A DNA stretch of 56,497 nucleotides from an uncultured Clostridia bacterium. Its GTDB lineage: Bacteria > Bacillota > Clostridia > Oscillospirales > Oscillospiraceae. The first letter of the stretch is position 1. Each line of letters begins with the position of its first letter. The position numbers and the translations under genes are program-made. Of this stretch, positions 39,598 through 47,931 are shown in pieces. Location of the stretch: positions 1-56,497 of the forward strand of contig CAMKGX010000007.1 of NCBI GenBank assembly GCA_946412355.1, read 5' to 3'. The notes below the pieces were generated by a model that had not been told where the DNA came from, searched no databases, and saw only the letters and a program-made list of their open reading frames with translations.

Positions 39598-40257
39598 ATG
39601 GCCGGTAAATTGATTGTCATCGAAGGGCTGGATGGCAGCGGCAAGGCCACCCAGGCGGCGCTGCTTGCGGAAAACCTGCGTAAAAAGGGCTATTCCGTCC
39701 GCCAGATTACGTTTCCCAATTATGAGAGCGACTCCTCTGCCCTGATTAAAATGTACCTGCGGGGCGACTTCGGCCAGCATCCCGGCGATGTCAACGCCTA
39801 CGCCGCCTCCAGCTTCTACGCCGTGGACCGCTACGCCGGCTTCAAAAGCGACTGGGGCCAGTTCTACCGTGACGGCGGCGTCATCGTGGCCGACCGCTAC
39901 ACCACCTCCAACGCCGTCCACCAGTGCGCCAAGCTGCCCCAAGAGCAGTGGAGCCACTTCCTGCAGTGGCTGTTCGACTATGAATACGGCCTGCTGGGCA
40001 TCCCCGCCCCGGACCGTGTCATCTATCTCCAGGTGGACCCCACCCTCAGCCAGAAGCTGATGTCGCAGCGCTACCACGGCGACGAGACCAAGAAGGACAT
40101 CCACGAGCGTGACCTGGCCTACCTGGCCTCCGCCCGGGCGGCGGCGGAGTACTGCGCCGGCCTGCTGGGCTGGGACACCGTGGCCTGCGCCAGCGGCGGC
40201 GCCATGCGAAGCGTGGAGGATATTGCCGCCGACGTGCTGGGCCGGGTGCTTTCCTGA
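39598..40257 (+). CDS. tmk: Thymidylate kinase-like dNMP kinase
   Basis: This 219-aa P-loop kinase would convert dTMP to dTDP. Seen: P-loop EGLDGSGKAT (residues 9-18), TFPNYESDSSALIKMYL (substrate-binding Tyr/Phe region), the DRY motif in IVADRYTTSNAVHQ and a lid with SQRYHGDETKKDIHE. The length is close to Tmk. The lid and NYESDSS segments are of the divergent type found in many Clostridia, so a broader nucleoside-monophosphate role is possible. AGGAGG precedes the ATG at 39598, and the strong terminator-like hairpin lies just upstream. Confidence 0.88.
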   Translation: MAGKLIVIEGLDGSGKATQAALLAENLRKKGYSVRQITFPNYESDSSALIKMYLRGDFGQHPGDVNAYAASSFYAVDRYAGFKSDWGQFYRDGGVIVADRYTTSNAVHQCAKLPQEQWSHFLQWLFDYEYGLLGIPAPDRVIYLQVDPTLSQKLMSQRYHGDETKKDIHERDLAYLASARAAAEYCAGLLGWDTVACASGGAMRSVEDIAADVLGRVLS

Positions 40258-40371
40258 GGTAAAAACCTCCATAGCCAGTCCTTCCCTGTTGCTTTTTGCC
40301 GAATAGTTTGTTATATTTACGATGCGCTGGTTTTCCCCGGGGCGATTCTTTTGTGCAAGGAGAGGTTCACC

Positions 40372-42315
40372 ATGGAGCTTACAAAGACATATAACTTCAT
40401 GCGTATTGCCCTCATCGCGTTTTTGGATATGGTCATCGTGGCCGCCGGCGGGCTGCTTGCCCTGCTGGTGCGGTTCGACTTTCGGTATTCCAGTGTGCCC
40501 GCCGAGTATCTGGGCGCCATGCTTCGTTTCGCGCCCATGGCCTGCGTCATCACGGTGGCGGTCTTCCTCTTCACCCGTATGTACCGCTACGTCTGGCGCA
40601 CGGTGGGGCTCCACGATGTGATTCGCATGGTGCTGTCCGTGGTGGCCGACTTCGTCTTTTGCGCCGTGGCGGCGCTGGTGTGCGCCATCCGCCTGCCCAT
40701 CAGCGTGTGGTTTTCCATGGCGTTTTTCTGCGCCGTGGGCTTTGTGGGTATGCGCTGCGCCCCCCGGGCGTATATCGAGCTTGTCCGCTATGCCTATCGC
40801 AGCCGCCGCAGCACCGGCCAGCGTATCCTGCTGGTAGGCGGCGGTGCCGCCGGCCGCGCTCTGGTGCAGGAGAGCCTCTCCGGCAACACCTCCACCGGTA
40901 CGATCTGCTGCATTGTGGACGATAACCCTGCCAAGGAGGGCAAGTACATCGAGGGCGTCAAGATCATCGGCGGCCGGGAGCGTATCCCCTGGGCGGTGGA
41001 GCAGTATGACATCGACCAGATTATTCTGGCCCTGCCCTCCGCCTCGGCAGAGCAGCAGCGCAGCCTGCTGCAAATCTGCCAGAACACGGGCTGTAAGGTC
41101 CGCACGGTGCCGGGTATGTCCCAGCTGATGAACGGCGAGGTCACCATGCGCATGGTCCGTGACGTGGAGATTGAGGACCTGCTGGGCCGTGACAGCGTCC
41201 ACCTGGACGAGAGCGCCCTCCATAGCTTCCTGGGCGGCAAGGTGGTGCTGGTCACCGGCGGTGGAGGCTCCATCGGCAGCGAGCTGTGCCGCCAGATTGC
41301 CAAATATCGCCCCCGCCTCCTCATCGTGCTGGACATCTACGAGAATAACGCCTACGATTTGCAGCAGGAGCTGCGGCAGACCTACGGCGACACGCTGCCC
41401 CTCCGGGTGGAGATTGCCTCCGTCCGGGATAAGGCCCGTATCTACCAGATTTTCGAGCAGTACCACCCCCAGCTGGTGTTCCACGCCGCCGCCCACAAGC
41501 ACGTCCCCCTGATGGAGAACTGCTGCGCCGAGGCGGTGAAGAACAACGTCTTCGGCACCTACCACGTGGTGCGGGCGGCGGAGAAGTTCGGCGCCGAGAA
41601 GTTTGTCATGATTTCCACCGACAAGGCCGTCAACCCCACCAACATCATGGGCGCCACCAAGCGTTTCTGCGAGATGGTGCTCCAGAGCCGGTTTGACAGC
41701 CCCACCGAGTATTGCGCTGTCCGCTTCGGCAACGTGCTGGGCTCCAACGGCAGCGTGGTGCCCCTGTTCAAGCGGCAGATTGCCGCCGGCGGCCCCGTCA
41801 CCATCACCGATAAGCGCATCATCCGCTATTTCATGACCATCCCCGAGGCGGCCTCCCTGGTGCTCCAGGCCGGCGCCATGGCCCGCCAGGGCCAGGTGTT
41901 CGTGCTGGACATGGGGGAGCCCGTGAAGATTCTGGACCTGGCGGAGAATCTCATCCGCCTCAGCGGCTACCAGCCCTACCGGGACATCGACATTCAGGAA
42001 ATCGGCCTTCGCCCCGGCGAAAAGCTGTATGAGGAGCTGCTCATGGCCAGTAACGACCTGTTGCCCACCGACAATAAGAAGATTTTCGTGGAGCAGCAGC
42101 CGGAGATTGACCGCGCCGCCATTATGGCGGGCCTGGAGCAGTTGGACGCCGCAGTCACCACCGAGCCGCCCCTGGGCAACGAGCAGATTATCGCCCTCAT
42201 GCGCCGTCTGGTGCCCACGTACCACAGCCCCCAGGAGGTCAACCGCAACGCCGAATCCGCCCCGGAGATGCGCTCCGCCCAAAAGGAGGGCGACAAAGAG
42301 CTGACGGCGGTGTAA
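40372..42315 (+). CDS. Membrane-bound nucleotide-sugar 4,6-dehydratase (CapD/PglF/FlaA1-like)
   Basis: The 647-aa protein has four N-terminal membrane helices (residues 8-125), then a first Rossmann-like domain (ILLVGGGAAGRALVQE) and the catalytic SDR domain: VTGGGGSIGSELCRQ (NAD binding), HAAAHKHVPLME, FVMISTDKAVNPTNIMGATKR and VRFGNVLGSNGSVVPLF. The TDKAVNP form, with Met in place of the usual Tyr of YxxxK, is typical of the inverting/PglF-type 4,6-dehydratases acting on UDP-GlcNAc. Products feed glycans or protein glycosylation. AAGGAGAGG precedes the ATG at 40372. It is monocistronic with a terminator at 42343. Confidence 0.92.
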   Translation: MELTKTYNFMRIALIAFLDMVIVAAGGLLALLVRFDFRYSSVPAEYLGAMLRFAPMACVITVAVFLFTRMYRYVWRTVGLHDVIRMVLSVVADFVFCAVAALVCAIRLPISVWFSMAFFCAVGFVGMRCAPRAYIELVRYAYRSRRSTGQRILLVGGGAAGRALVQESLSGNTSTGTICCIVDDNPAKEGKYIEGVKIIGGRERIPWAVEQYDIDQIILALPSASAEQQRSLLQICQNTGCKVRTVPGMSQLMNGEVTMRMVRDVEIEDLLGRDSVHLDESALHSFLGGKVVLVTGGGGSIGSELCRQIAKYRPRLLIVLDIYENNAYDLQQELRQTYGDTLPLRVEIASVRDKARIYQIFEQYHPQLVFHAAAHKHVPLMENCCAEAVKNNVFGTYHVVRAAEKFGAEKFVMISTDKAVNPTNIMGATKRFCEMVLQSRFDSPTEYCAVRFGNVLGSNGSVVPLFKRQIAAGGPVTITDKRIIRYFMTIPEAASLVLQAGAMARQGQVFVLDMGEPVKILDLAENLIRLSGYQPYRDIDIQEIGLRPGEKLYEELLMASNDLLPTDNKKIFVEQQPEIDRAAIMAGLEQLDAAVTTEPPLGNEQIIALMRRLVPTYHSPQEVNRNAESAPEMRSAQKEGDKELTAV

Positions 42316-42342
42316 AGCGCCATAACAGTACACAAAAACAAT

Positions 42343-42369
42343 AAAAACCGGCCCATCGGGCCGGTTTTT
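42343..42369. terminator. Bidirectional terminator
   Basis: CCGGCCC/GGGCCGG stem, ATC loop, flanked by A5 and T5, between convergent genes. Confidence 0.88.
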
Positions 42370-42408
42370 CTCTGTTATAAAGGCGGAAAAAGTGCTGCTT
42401 TTTGCGCC

Positions 42409-42942
42409 TTACGTCTCCATGTGCTTCCCCAAAAAGGACGCCACCGCCTGCCCCAGCTTGTATTCCGCGTCGCCGGGCCGCCTGTCGCCCTCGGCGGCGA
42501 ACAGCACCAGCCCCAGCACGTCCCCCTGGCACAATATGGGGGCCGCCAGGGCGGCGCAGTAGTCCGCCTCGCCCTCGCAGGCGGCCACGGCCTCGTCCCC
42601 CCGCTGCCAGATGCCCCGCTGCTCCATGATGTCCCCCAGGGCGGGGGTCAGGGTTTTGCCCAGCAATCTCCGTCGCCCCGGCCCCGCCGCGGCGATCACC
42701 GTGTCCCGGTCCGTCACTGCCACGGTGAAGTCGGTGGTGCGGCTGAGGGTGTCGCAAAACTGCTCCGCAAAGTCCTCCAGCCCGCCCAGCAGCGAGTATT
42801 TTTTGAAGATGACCTCCCCGTCTTTGCTGGTGTAAATTTCCAGCGGGTCGCCCACCCGAATGTGAAACGTCCGGCGGATTTCCTTGGGGATGACCACCCT
42901 GCCCAAGTCGTCAATCCGCCGCACGATGCCTGTTGCTTTCAT
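42409..42942 (-). CDS. spoVT: Stage V sporulation protein T (AbrB-type regulator)
   Basis: This 177-aa DNA-binding protein has an N-terminal AbrB swapped-hairpin domain (MKATGIVRRIDDLGRVVIPKEIRRTFHIRVGDPLEIYT, residues 1-38) and a C-terminal GAF-like domain (about 55-177). That is the SpoVT layout, which tunes forespore sigma-G genes in Bacillus and related endospore formers. Its presence supports an endospore-forming lineage. The conserved GIVRRIDDLGRVVIPKE is nearly invariant in the family. It is transcribed leftward as a single gene, with upstream sequence shared with element copy 3. Confidence 0.93.
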   Translation of the reverse strand: MKATGIVRRIDDLGRVVIPKEIRRTFHIRVGDPLEIYTSKDGEVIFKKYSLLGGLEDFAEQFCDTLSRTTDFTVAVTDRDTVIAAAGPGRRRLLGKTLTPALGDIMEQRGIWQRGDEAVAACEGEADYCAALAAPILCQGDVLGLVLFAAEGDRRPGDAEYKLGQAVASFLGKHMET

Positions 42943-43067
42943 GCCCTTCTATCCTTTCCGATGGTGAAAATTTGCGCCGCCGCGCCATGCCATCCCGTTC
43001 ACTTTCGCCCTTATTATCCGCAGTTTCCGCTGGGTTATTCTGTTCAATTTCCGTTTTTTTTCGTCAA

Positions 43068-43097
43068 AAAAAGAGATGCCTTCTGGCATCTCTTTTT
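43068..43097. terminator. Second terminator hairpin beside element copy 3
   Basis: GAGATGCC/GGCATCTC stem with TTCT loop, A-tract and T-tract. Confidence 0.8.
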
Positions 43098-43098
43098 G

Positions 43099-43300
43099 AG
43101 CCTGTCAAAAAACGGCTATGCCGTTTTTTGACAATGGGATTGCAGTCTACTACGCGCACGAATAGTACGCCTCCGGCGCACTATTCGCACACTTCGTAGC
43201 CTGAGAAGTGAAAAAACTGACGCGCATGTCGTCAGTTTTTTCGGATTTCATGGGTTCGCGCCTGCGGGCGCGAAATCTGCGATGCTTTTTTGACAATCTG
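43099..43300 (-). repeat. Terminator-associated structured element, copy 3
   Basis: This 202-bp copy, read right to left as CAGATTGTC...GACAGGCT, follows the terminator (43301-43329) of the leftward zinc-ribbon gene and is followed by another terminator hairpin (43068-43097). Its second stem is GAAAAAACTGACG/CGTCAGTTTTTTC, whereas copies 2 and 4 have GAAAAAAGTGACG/CGTCACTTTTTTC: both partners of one pair have changed. The two flanking terminators are not identical here. Confidence 0.87.
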
Positions 43301-43329
43301 AAAAGGAGACGCCGTGGGAGTCTCCTTTT
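43301..43329 (-). terminator. Terminator of the zinc-ribbon gene
   Basis: AAAAGGAGAC pairs with GTCTCCTTTT around a 9-nt loop. Confidence 0.7.
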
Positions 43330-43371
43330 CTCGCGGTATCAGATTTTGAGCAAAATGACGCCCTCCGCCTC

Positions 43372-43812
43372 TTATTGCAGCGGCGCGCCGCACTTGGCGC
43401 AGAACTTGCCCCGGCTCATCTCGTGGCACACCGGGCACTCCACCTCCGGCTCCTCGGCCGCGGCTTCCGCTCCACTCTCCGCCAGGTCCACAGCCTCCAC
43501 GCAGCCGCCGTTTTCCTTGGCGGCCTTCAGCTTTTCGATGCGGCGGCGGTTTGCCTCCACGGCGGAGAGCACGTCCCGCAGCGCCTCGGGGATCTCCCCC
43601 TTGTACTCCTGGCAGAACCACTGGCCGATGGCCTGGTAGTTCCGCTCCAGCTCCCGCTGCTCCTGGGCCAGGGCCACGGCCAGCTTGGCGGAGTCCGCCA
43701 CGTCCCGGGCCTTGTCCCCGGCCACCTCTGCCACGTCCCGCACCTTCTCGGTGGCCAGCTCAGCCATGCCCTTTGCCTTATCCTTCAGTCCGTCCAGATT
43801 GATGAATGCCAT
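43372..43812 (-). CDS. Zinc-ribbon protein with amphipathic helical N-terminus
   Basis: The 146-aa protein begins with repeat-like amphipathic helices (KDKAKGMAELATEKVRDVAEVAGDKARDVADSAKLAVALAQEQRELE), has a middle segment AIGQWFCQEYKGEIPEALRDVLSAVEANRRRIEKLK, and ends in a zinc ribbon, CPVCHEMSRGKFCAKCG, with four Cys in a CxxC-x8-CxxC pattern. Similar small proteins in Clostridia have no assigned function. GGAAGGAGA precedes the ATG at 43812. It lies 51 bp downstream of glpK in the same direction and could be partly cotranscribed with it. Element copy 3 follows its terminator. Confidence 0.8.
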   Translation of the reverse strand: MAFINLDGLKDKAKGMAELATEKVRDVAEVAGDKARDVADSAKLAVALAQEQRELERNYQAIGQWFCQEYKGEIPEALRDVLSAVEANRRRIEKLKAAKENGGCVEAVDLAESGAEAAAEEPEVECPVCHEMSRGKFCAKCGAPLQ

Positions 43813-43863
43813 AGTGATAATCTCCTTCCTCTATGATGGTTTTTATATGCCGATACGGCACAA

Positions 43864-45357
43864 TCAATGCTCGATCCAGTCGGCGGCCCGGCCCACGGCC
43901 CGCTTCCACAGGCGGTATTCCGCGTCGGTGTCCGCCTGCACCCGCCGGGGCTGGAACACGGCGTCGCTGCGCCGCAGCGCGGCGATCTCGTCCAGGTCTT
44001 TCCACAGCCCGCAGCTCAAGCCCGCCAGGGCCGCCGCGCCGAAGGCGGTGGTCTCCACCATGGCGGGCCGGTCCACGTTGATGCGCAGCAGGTCGGCCTG
44101 CATTTGCAGCAGAATGTCGCTGACGGAGGCGCCGCCGTCCACCTTCAAGGTGGAGATGTCGCAGCCGGCATCCATCCGCATGGCCATCATCAGATCGGTG
44201 ACCTGGAAGGCGATACATTGCAGCACCGCCCGGGCCAGATGGTTGCGGTTGGTGCCCCGGGTGATGCCCAGCACGGCGCCCCGGGCGTACATATCCCAGT
44301 AGGGGGCGCCCAGGCCCGTAAAGGCCGGCACCACCACCACGCCGTTGGTGTCGGCCACCTTGGCGGCCAGGTCGTTGATCTGGGGGGCGGAGTCGATGAT
44401 GCCCATCTCATCCCGCAGCCACTGGATGGTGCTGCCGCCGTTGAAAACGCTGCCCTCCAGGGCATAGGTGGTGCTGCCGCCCACCTGCCAGCCCACGGAG
44501 CACACCAGCCCCGCCCGGGACCGGACGGGGGCGGCGCCCACGTTCATCAGCGTGAAGCAGCCGGTGCCGTAGGTGTTCTTTGCCTGGCCGGCGGTAAAGC
44601 AGGCCTGGCCGAACAGGGCCGACTGCTGGTCGCCCGCCGCGCCGCACACCGGCACACCCGCCAGGCTCTCCAGCCCGGGGATGCCCTCCTTCACATAGCC
44701 GTAAATCTCCGAGTTGCTGACAGGCCGGGGGAGAATGGAATGGGGGATCCGCAGCATGCCGCACAGCTCGTCATCCCAGCACAGGCGGTGGATGTCAAAG
44801 AGCATGGTGCGGCTGGCGTTGGACACGTCGGTGACGTGGGCCCCGGTGAGCTGCCAGATGAGCCAGGTTTCCACCGTGCCGAAGAGGATCTCCCCCTTCT
44901 CCGCCCGCTGACGCACGCCGGGCACGTTGTCCAGAATCCAGCGGATTTTGGTGGCGGAGAAGTAGGCGTCGATCAGCAGGCCGGTGGTGGACTGAATCCG
45001 CTCGTCCAGCCCCTCCTTTTTCAGCTCCTCGCACAGCTCCGCCGTCCGGCGGCACTGCCACACAATGGCGTTATACACCGGCTCGCCGGTGTTCTTGTCC
45101 CACAAAATGGTAGTCTCCCGCTGGTTGGTGACGCCGATGCCGGCGATGGCCCCGGGGGCCATGCCCGCAATGGCCTCGGCGGCGGCGATGCGCTCGCTGT
45201 TCCAGATGTCGTAGGGGTCGTGCTCCACCCAGCCGGGCCGGGGATAGTGCTGGGGGAAGTCGTGCTGTGCCATGGCGGCGATGTTGCCGCCCTTGTCGAA
45301 CACGATGGCCCGGGAGCTGGTGGTACCCTGATCCAATGCCAAGATGAACTGATCCAT
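43864..45357 (-). CDS. glpK: Glycerol kinase
   Basis: This 497-aa FGGY-family kinase phosphorylates glycerol to sn-glycerol-3-phosphate. It has the N-terminal ATP-binding loop DQGTTSSRAIVFD (residues 9-21), the glycerol-binding IGVTNQRETTILWDKNTG, GAAGDQQSALFGQ with the catalytic Asp, KNTYGTGCF, and the family signature near ALEGSVFNGGSTIQWLRD and FTGLGAPYWDMYARG. Length is standard. No glpF or glpD is adjacent. A lipase that can release glycerol is divergently transcribed from the same intergenic region (45358-45498), suggesting linked use of acylglycerols; that link is inference. AAGAGGA precedes the ATG. Confidence 0.97.
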   Translation of the reverse strand: MDQFILALDQGTTSSRAIVFDKGGNIAAMAQHDFPQHYPRPGWVEHDPYDIWNSERIAAAEAIAGMAPGAIAGIGVTNQRETTILWDKNTGEPVYNAIVWQCRRTAELCEELKKEGLDERIQSTTGLLIDAYFSATKIRWILDNVPGVRQRAEKGEILFGTVETWLIWQLTGAHVTDVSNASRTMLFDIHRLCWDDELCGMLRIPHSILPRPVSNSEIYGYVKEGIPGLESLAGVPVCGAAGDQQSALFGQACFTAGQAKNTYGTGCFTLMNVGAAPVRSRAGLVCSVGWQVGGSTTYALEGSVFNGGSTIQWLRDEMGIIDSAPQINDLAAKVADTNGVVVVPAFTGLGAPYWDMYARGAVLGITRGTNRNHLARAVLQCIAFQVTDLMMAMRMDAGCDISTLKVDGGASVSDILLQMQADLLRINVDRPAMVETTAFGAAALAGLSCGLWKDLDEIAALRRSDAVFQPRRVQADTDAEYRLWKRAVGRAADWIEH

Positions 45358-45393
45358 AGTGCAAATCCTCTTTTCAATAGCGGTGGAGTGTGG

Positions 45394-45399
45394 TATACT
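45394..45399 (+). promoter_or_regulatory. -10 box upstream of the lipase operon
   Basis: TATACT in the 141-bp divergent region between glpK and the lipase gene; the -35 is not clear. Confidence 0.45.
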
Positions 45400-45498
45400 A
45401 TATATGAAGATTCTGGCAGGAAAGGGAATCGCAGCCGCGCAAGATGCCGTGCCCTTCCTTTTCTCTCAACAGTATATCACAGAAAGGATGGTTTGACC

Positions 45499-46431
45499 AT
45501 GACAAAGTTGACGGAATTCACCTTTCTCTCCACCGACGGTAAGACCAGACTCCACGCCATGGAGTGGCGCCCGGAGGGAGACGTGCGGGCCGTGGTGCAG
45601 ATTCTCCACGGCGTCAGCGAGCATATCTCCCGCTACGACCATTTTGCCCGCTTCCTGTGCGACCATGGCTTCGCGGTGGTGGGCCATGACCACCTGGGCC
45701 ACGGCGACAGTGTAGGCGAGGGGGACACCCCCATCTTCTTCGGCCACGGCAACACCTGGAACACCGTGGTGGACGACGCCTATGCCCTTCACTGCCGCAT
45801 CAAGGAGTCCTACCCCGGCACCAAGCTGGTGCTGATGGGCCACTCCATGGGCTCCTTCCTGTGCCGCACCTACCTCATCCGCTACGCCGGCACGGTGGAC
45901 GCCGCCATCGTCATGGGCACGGGCTGGCAGTCGGGTGCCAAGCTCAGCGGCGGCCTGGCCATCGCCGGGCTGATGGCGAAAAAGGACCCCGCCAACGCCA
46001 GCGCCTTTGTGAACAACCTGGCCTTTGGCAGCTACAACGCCCCCTTCAAGCCCCAGCGCACGGCCTTTGACTGGCTCAGCGCCGACACCGACAACGTGGA
46101 CGCCTACATTGCCGACCCCAAGTGCGGCGAGCCGGCCACGGTGGGCCTGTTCCACGAGATGCTGTGGGGCATCCGGTTCAACCAGCGCTTTTCCAGCCTG
46201 GATAAGATGGACCGCCACACCCCCGTGCTGCTGATCTCCGGCGGCGACGACCCGGTGGGCGACATGGGCCGCGGCGTGCGCCAGACCTACACCGAGTTCA
46301 AGCGGGCCGGCGTGGCCGACTGCACCATCATTCTCTACCCGGGGCTGCGCCATGAGATTCTCAACGAGAAGTCCCAGCAGACCAAGGTATACGCCGACAT
46401 CCTCTCCTGGCTGGAGGACAAGGTGGGATGA
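45499..46431 (+). CDS. Alpha/beta hydrolase, monoacylglycerol lipase/lysophospholipase-like
   Basis: This 310-aa hydrolase has the oxyanion segment [19 protein letters not shown] (HGxxE form typical of lysophospholipases), [10 protein letters not shown], nucleophile motif GHSMGS (Ser near 118), an acid in [10 protein letters not shown] and the catalytic His in [10 protein letters not shown]. The sequence order matches PldB/monoacylglycerol lipase proteins acting on glycerolipids in the cytoplasm or at the membrane. The ATG at 45499 has AAAGGATGG upstream. Its stop overlaps the start of the uracil-DNA glycosylase gene by 4 bp (ATGA). Confidence 0.9.
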   Translation: MTKLTEFTFLSTDGKTRLHAMEWRPEGDVRAVVQILHGVSEHISRYDHFARFLCDHGFAVVGHDHLGHGDSVGEGDTPIFFGHGNTWNTVVDDAYALHCRIKESYPGTKLVLMGHSMGSFLCRTYLIRYAGTVDAAIVMGTGWQSGAKLSGGLAIAGLMAKKDPANASAFVNNLAFGSYNAPFKPQRTAFDWLSADTDNVDAYIADPKCGEPATVGLFHEMLWGIRFNQRFSSLDKMDRHTPVLLISGGDDPVGDMGRGVRQTYTEFKRAGVADCTIILYPGLRHEILNEKSQQTKVYADILSWLEDKVG

Positions 46432-47003
46432 GCGGCTGGGACACGCTGCGGCAGGAGTGCCTGGACTGCCGCCGCTGCGGACTGGCCGATACCCGCACCC
46501 AGGTGGTGTTCGGCGTAGGCGACCCCCAGGCGGAGGTGCTGTTCATCGGCGAGGCCCCCGGCGCCCGGGAGGACGAGCAGGGCGAGCCCTTCGTGGGCCG
46601 GGCCGGCAAGCTGCTGGACGACATGCTGGCCATGATCGGCCTCAGCCGGGAGCATATCTATATCACCAACTCCGTCAAGTGCCGCCCCCCGGAGAACCGT
46701 GACCCCCTGCCGGAGGAGAAGGCCGCCTGCGCCCCCTGGCTGCAACAGCAGCTGGCCCAGATGCAGCCGAAAATCATGGTGTGCCTGGGCCGCATCAGCG
46801 CAAACGAGCTGATTCACGAGGATTTCAAAATCAGCCAGGAGCACGGGCAGTTCTTCCACAAGGACGGCGTGGAGATGATGGCCCTCTATCACCCCGCCGC
46901 GCTGCTGCGCTCCCCCGGCAAGAAGCCGGAGACCTTTGAGGACTTAAAGGCCCTTCGGGCCAAGATCCTGGAACTCTGCACCCATACCCCGCTGGCGTTC
47001 TGA
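46428..47003 (+). CDS. Family 4 uracil-DNA glycosylase
   Basis: The 191-aa Fe-S DNA repair enzyme removes uracil from DNA. Visible features: N-terminal [10 protein letters not shown] (two cluster Cys), [27 protein letters not shown] (active-site GEAPG and the FVGRAG loop), [15 protein letters not shown] (third Cys), then [11 protein letters not shown] (fourth Cys), VCLGRISAN and the catalytic-loop YHPAALLR. This pattern is typical of thermophile/anaerobe family 4 UDGs with one [4Fe-4S] cluster. It is translationally coupled to the upstream lipase and followed 31 bp later by a TrxR-like gene. Confidence 0.94.
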   Translation: MSGWDTLRQECLDCRRCGLADTRTQVVFGVGDPQAEVLFIGEAPGAREDEQGEPFVGRAGKLLDDMLAMIGLSREHIYITNSVKCRPPENRDPLPEEKAACAPWLQQQLAQMQPKIMVCLGRISANELIHEDFKISQEHGQFFHKDGVEMMALYHPAALLRSPGKKPETFEDLKALRAKILELCTHTPLAF

Positions 47004-47034
47004 CGCCTTATTTTACAACAAGGAGGATGATCGC

Positions 47035-47844
47035 GTGCAGACCTATGACGTATTGATCATCGGCGGCGGCCCCGCCGCCACCAGCGCCGCCATGACGTTG
47101 AAAAACCGCAACAAGACCATGGCCGTGGTGGCCAACAAGGCCGAGACCGGCAACCTCTACAAGGCGGAGAAAATCACCAATTACCCCGGCCTGCCCCCCA
47201 TGTCCGGGGCGGAGATGGCGGAGCTGTTCCGCCGCCAGCTCATCGACACCGGGGCGGACATCATCGAGGGCCGTGCCCTGTCCGCCATGTCCATGGGCGA
47301 CACCTTCGGCGTGTCGGTGGGCAGCCAGTTCTACATGGCCCGCTGCCTCATCATCACCGCCGGCACCACCCGCGAGAAGCTCTATCCCGGCGAGGGCGAG
47401 TTTTTGGGTCGGGGCGTCAGCTACTGCGCCACCTGCGACGGCATGCTCTACCGGGGCAAGACGGTGGCGGTGGTAGGCGGCGGCGAGGAGGCCGCCCAGG
47501 ACGCCGACTTCCTGGAGGGCATCGGCTGCACCGTGCTGCGCTTCCCCCAGAACGGCCGCTACGAGATCTCCGGCGAGGCCAAGGCCAGCACCCTCACCTT
47601 CAACGGCGAGAGCCACAGCGTGGACGGCGTGTTCATCATCAAGGACACCGTCTCCGTCACCCGCCTGGTGCCGGGCCTGACCTATGAGGCAGGCGGCATT
47701 GTGGTGGACCGCCGCATGGCCACCGCCGTGCCCGGTGTGTTCGCCGCCGGGGACTGCACCGGCAAGCCCTTGCAGCTGGCCAAGGCGGTGGGGGAGGGCA
47801 ACGTAGCCGCCCTGTCCGCCTGCGACTATCTGGACAAAAAGTGA
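47035..47844 (+). CDS. Thioredoxin reductase-like flavoprotein, short NAD(P)H domain
   Basis: The 269-aa protein has the FAD motif IIGGGPAATSAA (residues 8-19), the redox disulfide YCATCDG (131-137), a second dinucleotide motif VVGGGEEAAQDADFL and the FAD-closing VFAAGDCTGKPLQLAKAVGEGNVAA. It is about 40 residues shorter than ordinary TrxB; the loss lies in the NADPH domain, and the HRRxxxR NADPH motif is absent. Ferredoxin-dependent flavin thioredoxin reductases of Clostridia also lack that motif, so this may take electrons from ferredoxin rather than NADPH. GTG start with AAGGAGGA. Last gene of the lipase-UDG operon. Confidence 0.85.
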   Translation: MQTYDVLIIGGGPAATSAAMTLKNRNKTMAVVANKAETGNLYKAEKITNYPGLPPMSGAEMAELFRRQLIDTGADIIEGRALSAMSMGDTFGVSVGSQFYMARCLIITAGTTREKLYPGEGEFLGRGVSYCATCDGMLYRGKTVAVVGGGEEAAQDADFLEGIGCTVLRFPQNGRYEISGEAKASTLTFNGESHSVDGVFIIKDTVSVTRLVPGLTYEAGGIVVDRRMATAVPGVFAAGDCTGKPLQLAKAVGEGNVAALSACDYLDKK

Positions 47845-47885
47845 TTCCACGCTGTAATCTTTTCGACAGATAATACGAAAAATAA

Positions 47886-47922
47886 TCAAAAAAGGCATCG
47901 GTTTTTTTAGCCGATGCCTTTT
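47886..47922. terminator. Bidirectional terminator
   Basis: AAAAGGCATCGG pairs with CCGATGCCTTTT around a T-rich loop; between convergent genes. Confidence 0.8.
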
Positions 47923-47931
47923 CATGTGGAT

